Positions 30,704 through 40,835 are shown, numbered from the stretch's first letter. The stretch: DNA of 64,000 bases from Candidatus Epilinea brevis (GCA_016710785.1 JADJUE010000012.1:1-64000), one strand, 5' to 3'. Program-made: numbers and translations. The notes: a model not told the origin generated them from the letters alone.

Positions 30704-31544
30704 TCACCGCTCCGCCAGGAACCGCTCCACCGCCGCCATCACCCCGATCCGCCCCGCCAGGCAATCCGCCTCGTAGGCGGTCAGCCAATGGTTGATCAGC
30801 GAACGCGCGGTCTGCAGTTCGCGGAGCATCAGCCAGGTCAGGGGGCCGGCCTCGTCCAGGAAGCCGGTGTCCCGGAAGGCCGCCTCGGCCGTCGCGCGGT
30901 CGTAGTCCAGACGGCGGATGTCTACCTGCCAGCCGCCGGAGCGCCAGGTGCAGCGGGCGTAGGACGCCCGCGGGTCGCCGTCGAAGGGCAGGCCGACCGA
31001 GCCGGGGTTGACGACGACAGTGTCGTCCACAAGGCGGACTGAGCGGCCGGTGGGTATGGCCCGCGGCGAAGAGCCCGGGAGCCGGCCGGCCGACGCGCTC
31101 GCGGATGGCCTCGTCGCTGCTGTCCGGGTAGATCCCCTGACGCGTGCCGAGCATGGAAGCATGCGTCACGCGCACCTCGCCGCCGTCGGGGGCGAGCAGG
31201 CTCAGGCTGAAGGGCAGGTCCGCGAGGGTCGCCGCCGGCAGGCCCAGGCGCTGGTAGGTCCACAGCGAGCTCTGGGCGATCAGGAACGCCGGGCTGTCCG
31301 GCGGCGTCAACGCCGCCCCCTCCCGGCTGGCCACGTATTCCTCGTGGTTGCCGCGCAGTCGCCGCCAGCCTTCGCCCTCGGCCAGGGCCGCCAGCAGCGT
31401 CCAACATTCGGCCGGGCGCGGCCCGCGGTTGACGCCATCGCCGGCGAAGACCACCGTATCCGGCCGCCAGGCGCGGACATCCTCCAGGACCGCCTCGAAG
31501 GCCGGCAGGTTGGCGTGGATGTCGGAGAGGACGGCCAGCTTCAT
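30704..31544 (-). pseudogene. Metallophosphoesterase (YfcE/MJ0936-type) with one frameshift
   Basis: From ATG 31542-31544: MKLAVLSDIHANLPAF gives the D-x-H motif, VVFAGDGVNRGP the GD motif, RGNHEEY the GNH(E/D) motif and AAGHTHRP the final GHTH. The calcineurin-type dinuclear metal centre is thus complete. Directly after GHTHRP the frame breaks (about 31037-31055) and the continuation, LVDDTVVVNPGSVGLPFDGD to FLAER, is read in another frame to the stop at 30704. NPGSVG is a conserved closing motif, so the gene is otherwise full length (about 280 residues). One missing base explains it; a sequencing error is as likely as inactivation. Confidence 0.85.
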
Positions 31545-31632
31545 GGGAGGGATCCTGGGGGGCGGTCCGTCGTTCGGTTCCAGGCTTTCCCCGGCTGAGT
31601 GAGAAGCGGCGATCGCAGGAAGCGCGCCGCCG

Positions 31633-34600
31633 TCAGGCGCCGCTCCGCCACCCTCCCGGGCCGCGCGGCGGCGCGACCGGCACCTGCGGCGCCGCCACCT
31701 CCACCCTCCCACGGCCCAGCAGGCCATCCAGGGCCTTCATCAGGGCCACGCAGTAGCGGGTCTGGTTGTTGGGGAAGTCCAGGTCCACCATACCCGCGCC
31801 GTTCTTGACCCGCAGGCTGAAGCGATCCTGGCCGCTGTAGCTGATCAGCAGCTGGTAGACCTGGCCCAGCAGCTTGATGTCTGCCTGGTGGTCCGCCGAG
31901 CGCGGCACCTGCACCGTCAGCCGATAGGGGGCGCTGCTGCGCTCGGCTTCCCCGTCCGGCGGGGCGGGAGGCGGCGCCGGGCGCGGGGTGGCGGGGGGCA
32001 TGGCGATCGGCGGGGGAATCATGGCTGCCGCGGACGGCGGGGTCGTGGGCGGTCGGGTCGTGGGCGATCGGGTCGGCGATGTCATGGTCGGCGCTGCCGC
32101 GGACGGCACCGGCCCCGCGCCCTGTTGGAAAGGCGAGAGGTCGTCCTCCCCCGCCAGATCGCCCCAGGTAGCGATATCCTCCTCAGCCTGGGGGGCGTCC
32201 AGGGGCGCGTCGTCGCGGTCCGGATCCACCGCCGGCGGGTCGGCCGGCGCCGCTTCGGCCATCCCCGGCGCCGTGCGCAGCCGGACCTCGGGATCGAACT
32301 CGCGCACCAGGTCGGCGATCACCTGCACGCGGTCCTCGCGCGCCTCCACCTTGCCCGCGATCTGCAGGATGGCGTCCGGCCGCCACAGGTCCTTGGTCTC
32401 GGCGTAGGTGCGCGGGAAGACCGTCACCTCGATGGCTCCCTGCAGGTCCTCCAGCTTGGCGAAGGCCATCGGCTGGCCCTTCTTGGTCATGATCACCCGC
32501 AGGTCGGTGACCATCCCGGCGATGGTCACCGGCTGGCCGTTCATCGGCGCCTCGATCTCGCCGATCAGCGTGGTCACCGCGTCGTTGACCGCGTCCGCCA
32601 GGCGCTGCAGCGGATGGTCGCTGATGTACAGCCCGATCAGCTCCTTCTCCGCCGCCAGATCTTCGCGCGGGTTCTCGGCCACGTTGGGCAGCTGGCCCAG
32701 CACCGACGCCACCGCCAAGGGTTGGTCCGCGCCGAAGAGGCTCATCTGGCCGGCCTGGGCCGCCAGGTGGTGGCTGCCCGAATAGCCGGTCAGCTTGTCC
32801 AGGACTGCCATCAGCTGGCCGCGCTTGCCGAAGGCGTCCAGAGCTCCGGCCTTGATCAGGCTCTCCAGGGCCCGCTTGCCCACCGCGCGCAGGTCCACCC
32901 GCTGCGCCAGGTCGTCCAGGCTGGCGAAGGGCCCGCCCGTGGCCCGGGCGCTGACGATGGGCGCCACCGGCCCTTCGCCGACGTTCTTCACCGCCGCCAG
33001 CCCGAAGCGGATGCCGCGCCGCCGCTGCGGCGGCTGGCCCAGGGCCGTCTGGCGGGCCTCCTCCGCGGCGTCCAGGGTCTCGATGGTGAAATCCATCTCC
33101 GAATGGTTGACCGAAGGCGCCAGCAGGGCGATGCCCATCCGCCGGCAGTCGGCGGTGACCAGGCCCACCTTCTCTACATTGCCGCGTTCGACCATCAGCA
33201 GCGCGGCCATGTACTCCACCGGATAATGGGCCTTCAGGTAGGCCGTCTGGCAGACGATGAGCGCGTAGTCGGCGGCGTGGGCCTTGTTGAAGCCGTAGCG
33301 GGCGAAGGTCTCGATGTCGTCGAAGATGCCGCCCGCCGCCGCCGCCGGGATGGCGCCGGCCACCGCACCATCGATGAAGGTCTGCCGATGCTCGAGGAGC
33401 TTCTCCTTGAGCTTCTTGCCCACCGCCTTGCGGATGGTGTCGGCCTCGCCGGCGTTGTAGCCGGCCAGGTCGCGGGCGATCTGGATGATCTGCTCCTGGT
33501 AGACGATGATCCCGTAGGTCTCCGCCAGGATGGGCTCCAGGCTGGGGTGGCGGTAGGACACCTTTTCCCGGCCGTGCAGGCGGGCGATGTAGGTGGGGAT
33601 GTACTCCATCGGCCCCGGACGGTAGAGGGCGATGGCCGCCACCACGTGCTCGAAGCGGTGCGGGCGCATCTCGCGCAGCATCTTGCGCATGCCCGCGCCC
33701 TCCACCTGGAAGACGCCCGTCACGTCGCCCGAGGTCAGGAGCTGGTAGATGCCCGGATCGTCCAGGGGGATGTCGTCCAGGGTGTAGCGCTTGCCGTGGT
33801 AGCGCTCGATCATCTCCGCCGCGCGGCGCAGCACCGTCAGGGTGGCCAGGCCCAGGAAGTCCACCTTGAGCAGGCCGAGCAGCTCTACGTCGCCCATGTT
33901 GAACTGCGTCACCGGCAGGATCTGGGTGATGTCCTCGCCACCGGCCGGCCCGCTGTCGCGCGTTGGGCGGGCCAGAGGCAGGTATTCGGTGAGCGGCCGG
34001 TCGCTGATCACCACGCCGGCGGCATGGGTGCTGGCATGCCGCGTCACCCCTTCCAGGCTGCGCGCCGTGTCGATGAGCTGGGTCGCCTCCTCCTCCGTAT
34101 CGTAGACCCCGCGCAGCTCTGGGGTGTAGAACTCGCTGGGAGCCTCCTCCGTGGGCGGCCGCAAGGCATCGTCGATGGAGCAGGGCTTGCCGGGCAGCGC
34201 CGGCACCAGCTTGGCGATGCGGTCCACCGTGGCCAGCTCCATCCCCAAGGCCCGGCCGGCGTCGCGGATGGCGGCCCGGGCGCCCATGGTCCCGAAGGTG
34301 ATGATCTGGGCCACCCGGTCGTGACCATACTTCTGGAAGGTGTAGCGGATGAGCTGGTCGCGCTGGTCGTCGGGGAAATCCAGGTCGATGTCCGGCATGG
34401 AGATGCGGCTGGGGTTGAGGAAGCGCTCGAAGATCAGCTGGTGATGCAGCGGGTCCAGGTTGGTGATCTTGAGGGTGTAGGAGACGATGGCCCCGGCGCC
34501 CGAGCCGCGGACGTTCCACCACACGCCCTCCTGGCGGGCATAGCGGCAGAGATCCCAGACGATGAGGAAGTAATCGTCGAAGCCCATCTGGCCGATGACC

Positions 34601-35583
34601 GACAGTTCGTAGTCCAGCCGGGCGCGCACCGGCGCGGGCAGGGCCTCGGGCGAGGCGGCACCGTAGCGGTCGCAGGCCCCCGCTTCGCAGAGCCGGCGCA
34701 GGAAGGCCGCCGCCGTCTGTCCATCCGGCACCGGGAAGCGCGGCAGCTTGTACTCGTTGAAGGTGAAGGACACATCGCACATCTCGGCGATGCGCGCGGT
34801 GTTGCTGATGGCCTCCGGCTGGTCGGGGAAGAGGGCCCGCATCTCCGCTTCGGTGCGCAGGTAGAAGCTGTCACCGATCTTCATCCGTTTGGGATCGCTC
34901 ATGGTGGTGCCGGTCTGGATGCACAGCAGCACCTCGTGGGTCCGCGGATCGTTCTCGGTGGCGTAATGCACGTCGTTGGTGGCCACCAAGGGGATGTCCA
35001 GCTCCTTGGAGAAGCGCAGCAGCTCGGTGTTGAGCCGCGGGATGAACTCGATGTCGTGGTTCTGCAGCTCGATGAAGAAGCGGTCGCCGAAGACCTCCTT
35101 GTACCAGGCCAGGCTGTCCCGCGCGGCATCCACCCGGCCGTCGATGATCTTGGAGGGGGCATCGGCGCCGGGGCAGCCGGAGAAGACGATCAGCCCCTCG
35201 TTGTACTGGGCCAAGAGCTCGCGGTCCACGCGCGGGCGGTAGTAGAAGCCCTCCAGCTGGGCGCGGCTGACGAGCTGCAGGAGGTTGCGGTAGCCCACGG
35301 CGTTCTGGGCCAGCACCGTCAGGTGGAAGGGCTTGCGGTCCTCCGCCTCGCGGTCGAAGCGGGTGCGGCGGGCCACGTACAGCTCGCAGCCGATGATGGG
35401 CTTGATGCCCTGCTTCATGGCCGCCTGGTAGAACTGCACGGCCCCGAACATCACCCCATGGTCGGTCAGGGCCAGGGCCTCGAAGCCGCGCGCCTTGGCC
35501 GCCTTCACCAGGTCCGGCACTCGCGCCAGCCCGTCCAACAGGCTGTACTCGCTGTGCACGTGCAGGTGGGTAAAGCCGGGCAT
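31633..35583 (-). CDS. dnaE: DNA polymerase III alpha subunit
   Basis: 1316 residues; the replicative C-family polymerase. It starts with the PHP domain (THLHVHSEYSLLDG, ALTDHGVMFGAVQFY). The palm carries the catalytic acidic motif MPDIDLDFPDDQRDQ, followed by the fingers, and VDFLGLATLTVLRR with the third Asp. Then come a helix-hairpin-helix region (KRALESLIKAGALDAFG), an OB fold (VTIAGMVTDLRVIMTKKGQPMAF) and, after a Pro-rich linker of about 90 residues near 1130-1220, a C-terminal domain (YRLTVQVPRSADHQADI). The linker is longer than usual. Start chosen at the canonical MPGFTHLHVHS. Confidence 0.97.
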   Translation of the reverse strand: MPGFTHLHVHSEYSLLDGLARVPDLVKAAKARGFEALALTDHGVMFGAVQFYQAAMKQGIKPIIGCELYVARRTRFDREAEDRKPFHLTVLAQNAVGYRNLLQLVSRAQLEGFYYRPRVDRELLAQYNEGLIVFSGCPGADAPSKIIDGRVDAARDSLAWYKEVFGDRFFIELQNHDIEFIPRLNTELLRFSKELDIPLVATNDVHYATENDPRTHEVLLCIQTGTTMSDPKRMKIGDSFYLRTEAEMRALFPDQPEAISNTARIAEMCDVSFTFNEYKLPRFPVPDGQTAAAFLRRLCEAGACDRYGAASPEALPAPVRARLDYELSVIGQMGFDDYFLIVWDLCRYARQEGVWWNVRGSGAGAIVSYTLKITNLDPLHHQLIFERFLNPSRISMPDIDLDFPDDQRDQLIRYTFQKYGHDRVAQIITFGTMGARAAIRDAGRALGMELATVDRIAKLVPALPGKPCSIDDALRPPTEEAPSEFYTPELRGVYDTEEEATQLIDTARSLEGVTRHASTHAAGVVISDRPLTEYLPLARPTRDSGPAGGEDITQILPVTQFNMGDVELLGLLKVDFLGLATLTVLRRAAEMIERYHGKRYTLDDIPLDDPGIYQLLTSGDVTGVFQVEGAGMRKMLREMRPHRFEHVVAAIALYRPGPMEYIPTYIARLHGREKVSYRHPSLEPILAETYGIIVYQEQIIQIARDLAGYNAGEADTIRKAVGKKLKEKLLEHRQTFIDGAVAGAIPAAAAGGIFDDIETFARYGFNKAHAADYALIVCQTAYLKAHYPVEYMAALLMVERGNVEKVGLVTADCRRMGIALLAPSVNHSEMDFTIETLDAAEEARQTALGQPPQRRRGIRFGLAAVKNVGEGPVAPIVSARATGGPFASLDDLAQRVDLRAVGKRALESLIKAGALDAFGKRGQLMAVLDKLTGYSGSHHLAAQAGQMSLFGADQPLAVASVLGQLPNVAENPREDLAAEKELIGLYISDHPLQRLADAVNDAVTTLIGEIEAPMNGQPVTIAGMVTDLRVIMTKKGQPMAFAKLEDLQGAIEVTVFPRTYAETKDLWRPDAILQIAGKVEAREDRVQVIADLVREFDPEVRLRTAPGMAEAAPADPPAVDPDRDDAPLDAPQAEEDIATWGDLAGEDDLSPFQQGAGPVPSAAAPTMTSPTRSPTTRPPTTPPSAAAMIPPPIAMPPATPRPAPPPAPPDGEAERSSAPYRLTVQVPRSADHQADIKLLGQVYQLLISYSGQDRFSLRVKNGAGMVDLDFPNNQTRYCVALMKALDGLLGRGRVEVAAPQVPVAPPRGPGGWRSGA

Positions 35584-35681
35584 GGGGGCGGGCCTTGCGA
35601 GGGGTGCGGGGGATGCGGGGGTGATGAGGATAACCGGGCGCCGGGCGCGCCGAGGGTCGCGCCGGTGGGCGGGGGAGGTGG

Positions 35682-35687
35682 ATTATA
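35682..35687 (-). promoter_or_regulatory. Candidate -10 element upstream of dnaE
   Basis: TATAAT on the minus strand about 100 bases before the dnaE start. No convincing -35 at the right distance. Confidence 0.35.
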
Positions 35688-35717
35688 TCATGGAACGCTT
35701 GTTCGGGGGCGGTGCGC

Positions 35718-36308
35718 TCAAGCCTCGTCCGCCAGCTCGTCCAGCCCCTGGTTGGGCCGGTAGGCGCGGCCCGTGCGCAGGGCGCGGGCCACCTTGACGT
35801 ACTTCGCCGCCCACTTTCGCCCGGGATCCGCCTCCTCGGGCCGCAGGGCGCGCTTGACCTGCGCCGGCAGACCAGCGACCAGGCTGCCCGGCGGCACCCG
35901 CATGCCCTCGGGCACCAGGGCGCCGGCGGCGACGATGCTGCCGCGGCCGATGACCGCGCCGTTGAGCACCCGGGCGCCCATGCCGATCAGGCAGAAATCC
36001 TCCACCACGCAGCCGTGCAGCAGGGCCATGTGGCCCACCGTCACCTCGCGCCCCACGATGCAGGGCCATTCATCGGCCACATGGAGCATGGAGAGGTCCT
36101 GGATGTTGCTGCCCTCGCCCACCTCCACGCGGTTGATATCGCCGCGCAGCACCGCGTTGAACAGCACCGTGGCCCGCGCATGGATGACCACCTCGCCCAC
36201 CAGGACCACGCCGGGCGCCAACCAGACGTCTTCGCCCACTTGGGGCTCTGCTTCGCCGTAGGGCAGGCACAAGGCCGACGGCATGCTGGGAGCGGTCATG
36301 GGGATCAT
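35718..36308 (-). CDS. Gamma carbonic anhydrase-like hexapeptide-repeat protein
   Basis: 196 residues. Left-handed beta-helix built from hexapeptide repeats (VVLVGEVVIHARATVLFNAVLRGDI, VGEGSNIQD and so on). The three histidines of the metal site are in place: SMLHV and VGHMALLHG. The family includes carbonic anhydrases (Cam) and related acyl-carrier or acetyltransferase-like proteins (PaaY, YrdA type); CO2 hydration is possible but not certain. The C-terminal helix (PGRKWAAKYVKVARAL) is typical. The ATG at 36308 overlaps the TGA of the upstream BatA-type gene (ATGA), so translation is probably coupled. Confidence 0.9.
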   Translation of the reverse strand: MIPMTAPSMPSALCLPYGEAEPQVGEDVWLAPGVVLVGEVVIHARATVLFNAVLRGDINRVEVGEGSNIQDLSMLHVADEWPCIVGREVTVGHMALLHGCVVEDFCLIGMGARVLNGAVIGRGSIVAAGALVPEGMRVPPGSLVAGLPAQVKRALRPEEADPGRKWAAKYVKVARALRTGRAYRPNQGLDELADEA

Positions 36309-38281
36309 CCCTTTCCTTGCAGGGCGATGCGCCGGGCCGCCGTCGACCAGCGGCGCAGCGGCGGGCCCAGCCTTTCGCTGAGCGCGCGGCGGTGGTCATA
36401 GGCCCATTCGGCCAGGAGCAGCACCAAGGCCAGCGCGGCCAGGGGCCACCAGAACTCGCGTCGGCCGGCCGGCGGCGGCAAGAGCGGGGCAGCAGCGGCG
36501 CCGGCGGCCGGGACCGCCGCGGCCAGCGGGTCTCGCGGGCGGATGTCCAAGGGGCGGTCGGAGATCATGTTGACGGCGAAGGCCGTTTCCTCCGGGCCGT
36601 CGGGTCCGGTCGCCAGCACGCGGTAGAGTCCCAGGCGGCCCGTGCCGGCAAAGTCCGCCTGTCCGGAAGCGATCGTGAGCACCGTCTCCTCGCCCGCCGG
36701 GTCGATGACCCGGGCGGCCTTCACGCCGGGCGCCAGGCGCAGGGTCAGCGGTTCGCCCGCCGCGGCGTCGCGCGGTGCCTCCACCAGGCCCTGGGGGCTC
36801 AGGGCCTCCACCGCCGCGGCGATGAAGAGCGGAAAGGCGGGCAGCAACGGCAGGTCGGAGTCCCGGAGGTCGAAGGCCATCAGGAGGGCTCGCTGCCCGT
36901 TCAGATGGCCCTCGGCCACCAGGGGCCAGGTGGCGCCGCTCGCCTGGGTGGTCACCAAGGGCGTCCAGCCCGGGCCCAGCTCCAGGGCCTGCGCCCGCAG
37001 GATGGCCGCCTCCGCGAAGCCGGTGTTGACCAGAAGGGGATGGGCGGGATCGGTGATCACCGGCTGGGGCAATTCCAGCTCCCGGCCCGTCGGGCGCACG
37101 GCGTCGGCTCCGCCGACGTCCAGCGGCCCGCGGGGGGCCACCAACAGCATGGGGCGGTCCGGCAACCGCGCCGGCAGGCGTCCGTCCAGCACCGCCAGAT
37201 CGATGAGATCCCAGGGCTCCTCCGCCTCCGACGGATCCCTGTGGCGCAGGCTGTCCACCGCCGGCAGCAGCCCCAGGGCGGCCTCCAGAAAGCGGTTGCC
37301 GTCGCTGACCAGGGCGACCCTGAGCGGGCGGCTCCGCGGCCGGACCACCCAGGCCTGGTCGTCCAGGGGCAGGTCGTCAGCCTGGGCGAAGGCGGCGCGC
37401 ACCCGCGCCGCCTCCGGCGGCAAAGCCAAGGTGAAGCCCGCGTAGCCGCCCGGCGGCAGGACCAGGTCCCGGGCGTCCAGGAGCTTTCCGTCCACCTCCA
37501 CCAGCAGGCGCCGGCGCGCGGCCCGCAGGCCGCCATTGGCCGCCTGGGCGAAGAGCAGCGGGCCCCGTCCGGTTCCCTCCCCGGCCAGGGCCGGTCCCTC
37601 CGTCAGGCTCAGGGCGCTGATGGCCTGGTTCTCGGTGGCCTCGCCCAGGGGCTGGAAGCGAAGCGCCAGGCCGGCCGGCGGCGGGACGGCCAGGTCGAAG
37701 GCACCGTCGGAATACAGGATCACCGCGGTCTCCGGCTGGCCCAGGGCCAGGGAGGCGGCGAAATCCAGGGCCTCGGAGGCGTTGCAGGGCACCGGCCGGA
37801 CGGTCAGGCCTTCCAGGGCCTGGCGGATGCGGCCAGGATCCGTCTCGCCGGAGGTCAGCAGCTCGGGGTGGGCGTCGAAGGCGATCACCGTGAAGCGTGC
37901 GCCGGGCTGCCCCGCCACCAGGTCCAGGATGCGGCGCCGCGCCGCGGCCAGGCGGTCGGGGGCCAGGTCGGTGGCGCCCATGGTCGCCGACCGATCCACG
38001 AGGAGGATCAGGTGCTCGCCGCTGACCGCCTGGCCGCTGGACAGCCAGGGGCGGGACAGGGCCAGGACCAGCAGGCTCAGCGCGAGCAGCTGCAGGAGCA
38101 GGAGAGGACTGCGGCGCAGCGGCTTCCAGGGCCGGGCCGCCGGCGGATCCTGTCTGACCTCGCGCCACAGGAAGAGCGAAGGCACCCGCCGCTCTTCCTG
38201 GCGCGGGCGCAGCATGTGCAGGGCCAGGATCAGGCCCAGGAGCCCGCTCAGGCCCAGGGCCGCAGGGGCCAGGAAGCCCAA
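36305..38281 (-). CDS. BatA-type membrane protein with VWA domain
   Basis: 658 residues. The N-terminal BatA domain has two membrane segments (residues about 3-23 and 58-80) joined by the conserved RPRQEERRVPSLFLWREV. A VWA domain follows with a MIDAS-like DRSAT near residue 95 (Thr in place of the second Ser) and ILYSDGAFDL. The large middle region carries an AlaASP-like loop (LLVAPRGPLDV) and ends with a membrane helix (FWWPLAALALVLLLAEW). Bat-type proteins often work with MoxR ATPases, but no MoxR gene is in the window. Membrane-anchored scaffold is the likely role. Confidence 0.85.
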   Translation of the reverse strand: MGFLAPAALGLSGLLGLILALHMLRPRQEERRVPSLFLWREVRQDPPAARPWKPLRRSPLLLLQLLALSLLVLALSRPWLSSGQAVSGEHLILLVDRSATMGATDLAPDRLAAARRRILDLVAGQPGARFTVIAFDAHPELLTSGETDPGRIRQALEGLTVRPVPCNASEALDFAASLALGQPETAVILYSDGAFDLAVPPPAGLALRFQPLGEATENQAISALSLTEGPALAGEGTGRGPLLFAQAANGGLRAARRRLLVEVDGKLLDARDLVLPPGGYAGFTLALPPEAARVRAAFAQADDLPLDDQAWVVRPRSRPLRVALVSDGNRFLEAALGLLPAVDSLRHRDPSEAEEPWDLIDLAVLDGRLPARLPDRPMLLVAPRGPLDVGGADAVRPTGRELELPQPVITDPAHPLLVNTGFAEAAILRAQALELGPGWTPLVTTQASGATWPLVAEGHLNGQRALLMAFDLRDSDLPLLPAFPLFIAAAVEALSPQGLVEAPRDAAAGEPLTLRLAPGVKAARVIDPAGEETVLTIASGQADFAGTGRLGLYRVLATGPDGPEETAFAVNMISDRPLDIRPRDPLAAAVPAAGAAAAPLLPPPAGRREFWWPLAALALVLLLAEWAYDHRRALSERLGPPLRRWSTAARRIALQGKG

Positions 38282-38328
38282 GGAGCCTCAGCGGGCGCCG
38301 GCCGGCAGAGCGCCGAAGCCGACGCGCG

Positions 38329-39570
38329 TCATGGCCAGCTGCCGCGCCCGACGACAGGGAAGACAATGCGGGCGCGGACCACTCCGCCCTCCGGCGTTGC
38401 CGTGGGTTCGGGCGGCAGCCCGGTCGACGTGGCCGTGGGGCTGGCGCCATCTCCGGGCGTCGGCGAGGGCGTGCGGGTGGCCGGCCGGCGGGTGGGCGTG
38501 ACCGTGGCGGTCGCCGTGGCGGTGGGCGATGGCGTGGCGGAGGGAGGCGGGGGCAGGGCGGTCACCGTGGGCGGATGGGCGCCGCGGCGCCGCTGCATCT
38601 GCTCCCATTCCACCACGCCGCGCTGGCCACCGGTGGCGCTGAGGCGCTGGATCGACCAGCGGGGGCGCACCTCGATGATGGCGTAGAGGCTGCCATCCGG
38701 CCCGGCGGCGAGCTTCCAGCAGCGGCCGGTCACCTTGAAACCGCCATCGGGCGTGCCGTCAGCCTTGAAGCGCTCGACGCGGCTGTTGTCGCCCACGCCC
38801 TCATGGGCGGGGATGAAGATCCGCCCGTCGGGCGCCACGGCGATGCCCGTGGGCACCGATGGCAGCTTCCAGGATCCGGCCAACCCGCCGTCGATGCTGT
38901 AGCGCATCACGCGCGGGTTGTCGGGATCGTCGTAGACCACGTAGCGGATGCCGCCCTCGCCCAGGGCCATATCCAGGGCCCAGGGTTCGATGACCGCGCG
39001 GTCCAGTTCCGTGCCGGTGGGGCTGTAGCGCCGGATCTCGGTGAAGCCCGCATCGCCGGCGATCAGCACATCCACCGTACCGTCCTTCTCGACGGCGATG
39101 GAGCGCACGTAATCCACCTCGCCCAGGCCCAGGTCCCAGGCGATCAACTGCTCCATGGTATCGCTCAGCCGGCTGATGAGGCTGAGGGCGGGCAGGTCCG
39201 GCTGATCGGGGATGGGGATGGACAGATCCATGACCATCCCGCCACCGGGCATGCCGGCCAGATCATGGATGTCGCCGATGCTCATGAAGCCACCGCGCCA
39301 GGCCAGGCCGGAGGAATAGCGGTCCAGCCCGATCTCCCCGGTATCCGTGCCCATGGTCACCCAGACATCGCCGGATTCGTCCGCGCCGAGGTTGGTGGGA
39401 AAGTCCGGGACGGCGGCGTGGGCCGCCGGAATCGGGGCCGGGGCCGCGCCCGACCACCGCCAACCCAGCAAGAAAACCAGTGCGCAGCCAGCGGCGACCA
39501 GGACGGACAGATGCCGTCGGCGGTCAGGATCGGTCCTGGACCTGCGGGACCTTTCGGGCGTCTGCCTCAT
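38329..39570 (-). CDS. NHL-repeat-like secreted protein with C-terminal FPVV tag
   Basis: 413 residues. One N-terminal membrane segment (residues about 22-40, LSVLVAAGCALVFLLGW) acts as signal or anchor. The body forms a six-bladed-type propeller with NHL-like phrases (GIAVAPDGRIFIPAHEG, SIAVEKDGTVDVLIAG, KLAAGPDGSLYAI). A Pro/Thr linker of about 70 residues leads to the C-terminal RARIVFPVVGRGSWP. Start chosen at MRQTPERS (39570) because GAGGAGG lies just upstream; the longer frame to 39678 begins with non-coding-like sequence. Function unknown; likely surface-bound. Confidence 0.82.
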   Translation of the reverse strand: MRQTPERSRRSRTDPDRRRHLSVLVAAGCALVFLLGWRWSGAAPAPIPAAHAAVPDFPTNLGADESGDVWVTMGTDTGEIGLDRYSSGLAWRGGFMSIGDIHDLAGMPGGGMVMDLSIPIPDQPDLPALSLISRLSDTMEQLIAWDLGLGEVDYVRSIAVEKDGTVDVLIAGDAGFTEIRRYSPTGTELDRAVIEPWALDMALGEGGIRYVVYDDPDNPRVMRYSIDGGLAGSWKLPSVPTGIAVAPDGRIFIPAHEGVGDNSRVERFKADGTPDGGFKVTGRCWKLAAGPDGSLYAIIEVRPRWSIQRLSATGGQRGVVEWEQMQRRRGAHPPTVTALPPPPSATPSPTATATATVTPTRRPATRTPSPTPGDGASPTATSTGLPPEPTATPEGGVVRARIVFPVVGRGSWP

Positions 39571-39625
39571 CCTCTGCCTCCTCGGTTCTGTAGGGCGGCC
39601 GCCCGGTCGATCCGAACTCCGCTTC

Positions 39626-40822
39626 TCAGAGCTCAGCGCGCAGCGCCGCCAGCAATGCGGCCACGTCATCCTCGCCATTGTAGCCCTGGATGGAAACGCG
39701 GAGAATCGGCCGCTCCTGCCAGAGGTAGAGCGGCAGCTCCACGCGATGGCGATCGTAGAGGCGGTCCTTGAGGCCCAGCACGTCCGCGCCCTCCGGCAGC
39801 TGCACGGCGACCATCTGCCCCAGCAGTTCGGGATGGGGCGCCTGCAGGGCCTGGATGCCGGGCAGGCCCAGCAAGGCCTCCCGGGTGGCCATGATCAGGC
39901 GCCGGCAGCGCAGACGAACGGCGTCCCAGTTGCGATCCGCCTGGAAGTCCAGGGCCGCGGGCACGGTCAGGAAAGGCGTCACGTCCCGCGTGCCCCAGAA
40001 CTCGATGTGGTCGATGAAGGGCGAGGGCCCGGGGATCTCCGGCTCCCAGCCCCAGCTGATGACCAGGGGGTCCAGCAGCGGCTGGGCTTCCGGGCGGGCG
40101 TAGAGGAAGGCGGCGCCCTTGGGTGCGCAGGCCCATTTGTGGAAGTTGCCGGTGTAGAAGTCGGCGCCCACGGCTTCCAGGTCAAGGTCCAGCTGTGCCG
40201 GCGCGTGCGCCCCGTCGATCAGGGTGAGGATCCCCGCCTCGCGGGCTCGGCGGCAGAGCTCGGCCACCGGCAGGATCAGGGCGGTGGGCGAGGTGATGTG
40301 GCTGAGGAAGAGGACCCGGGTGCGCGGCGTCACGGCGGCCCAGAGGGTTTCCACGACATCCTCGGGAGATGCCACTGGCACCGGAACGGCCGCCCGGCGG
40401 TAGCTGAAGCCGCCCTGCGCGGCCAGGTAGTTCCAGGTGCGGTCGCAGGCCCCGTACTCGTGGTCGCAGCCCAGCACCTCGTCGCCCGGACCCAGCCGCG
40501 CCGCCAGGCTGCGGGCCACCACGTTCACGCCCACGGTGCTGTTGACCACCCAGACGAGGTTGAGCGGCCGGGTGCCCAGCTCCAGAGCGATGCGGTCGCG
40601 CGCGACCTCCATGAGCTGGGGGTAGCGGCGGGCGATGAAGAGCACCGGCTGACGCTCCATCTCGCCGATCCAGGCGGCCTGGGCGGCCAGCACCGGACGG
40701 GGGCAAGCGCCGAAAGACCCGTGGTTCAGGAAGACGACGTCGGCGTCCAGGACGAACTCGGCGCGCAGGGCCGCGGCGGAGGGAACGGGCAGCTCGGGCT
40801 GGGGGGGCAGGGGCGGTGTCAT
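39626..40822 (-). CDS. Class V aminotransferase-fold PLP enzyme (isopenicillin N epimerase-like)
   Basis: 398 residues. FLNHGSFGACPRPVL opens the fold; NSTVGVN forms the phosphate-binding turn; LIDGAHAPAQLDLD holds the Asp that contacts the PLP pyridine nitrogen; and NFHKWACAPKGAAFL contains the Schiff-base lysine. This matches the CefD/isopenicillin N epimerase branch, whose members are mostly uncharacterised PLP enzymes (lyases, epimerases or desulfurase-like). It begins 14 bases after FabV ends, in the same operon as FabV and a glycosyltransferase. Substrate unknown. Confidence 0.9.
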   Translation of the reverse strand: MTPPLPPQPELPVPSAAALRAEFVLDADVVFLNHGSFGACPRPVLAAQAAWIGEMERQPVLFIARRYPQLMEVARDRIALELGTRPLNLVWVVNSTVGVNVVARSLAARLGPGDEVLGCDHEYGACDRTWNYLAAQGGFSYRRAAVPVPVASPEDVVETLWAAVTPRTRVLFLSHITSPTALILPVAELCRRAREAGILTLIDGAHAPAQLDLDLEAVGADFYTGNFHKWACAPKGAAFLYARPEAQPLLDPLVISWGWEPEIPGPSPFIDHIEFWGTRDVTPFLTVPAALDFQADRNWDAVRLRCRRLIMATREALLGLPGIQALQAPHPELLGQMVAVQLPEGADVLGLKDRLYDRHRVELPLYLWQERPILRVSIQGYNGEDDVAALLAALRAEL

Positions 40823-40835
40823 GGGGGCTGCTTCC

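Noticed and set aside
31888..35763. 1291-codon plus-strand open frame
   Set aside because: Lies opposite dnaE, which has all polymerase motifs; the translation is low-complexity and matches nothing.
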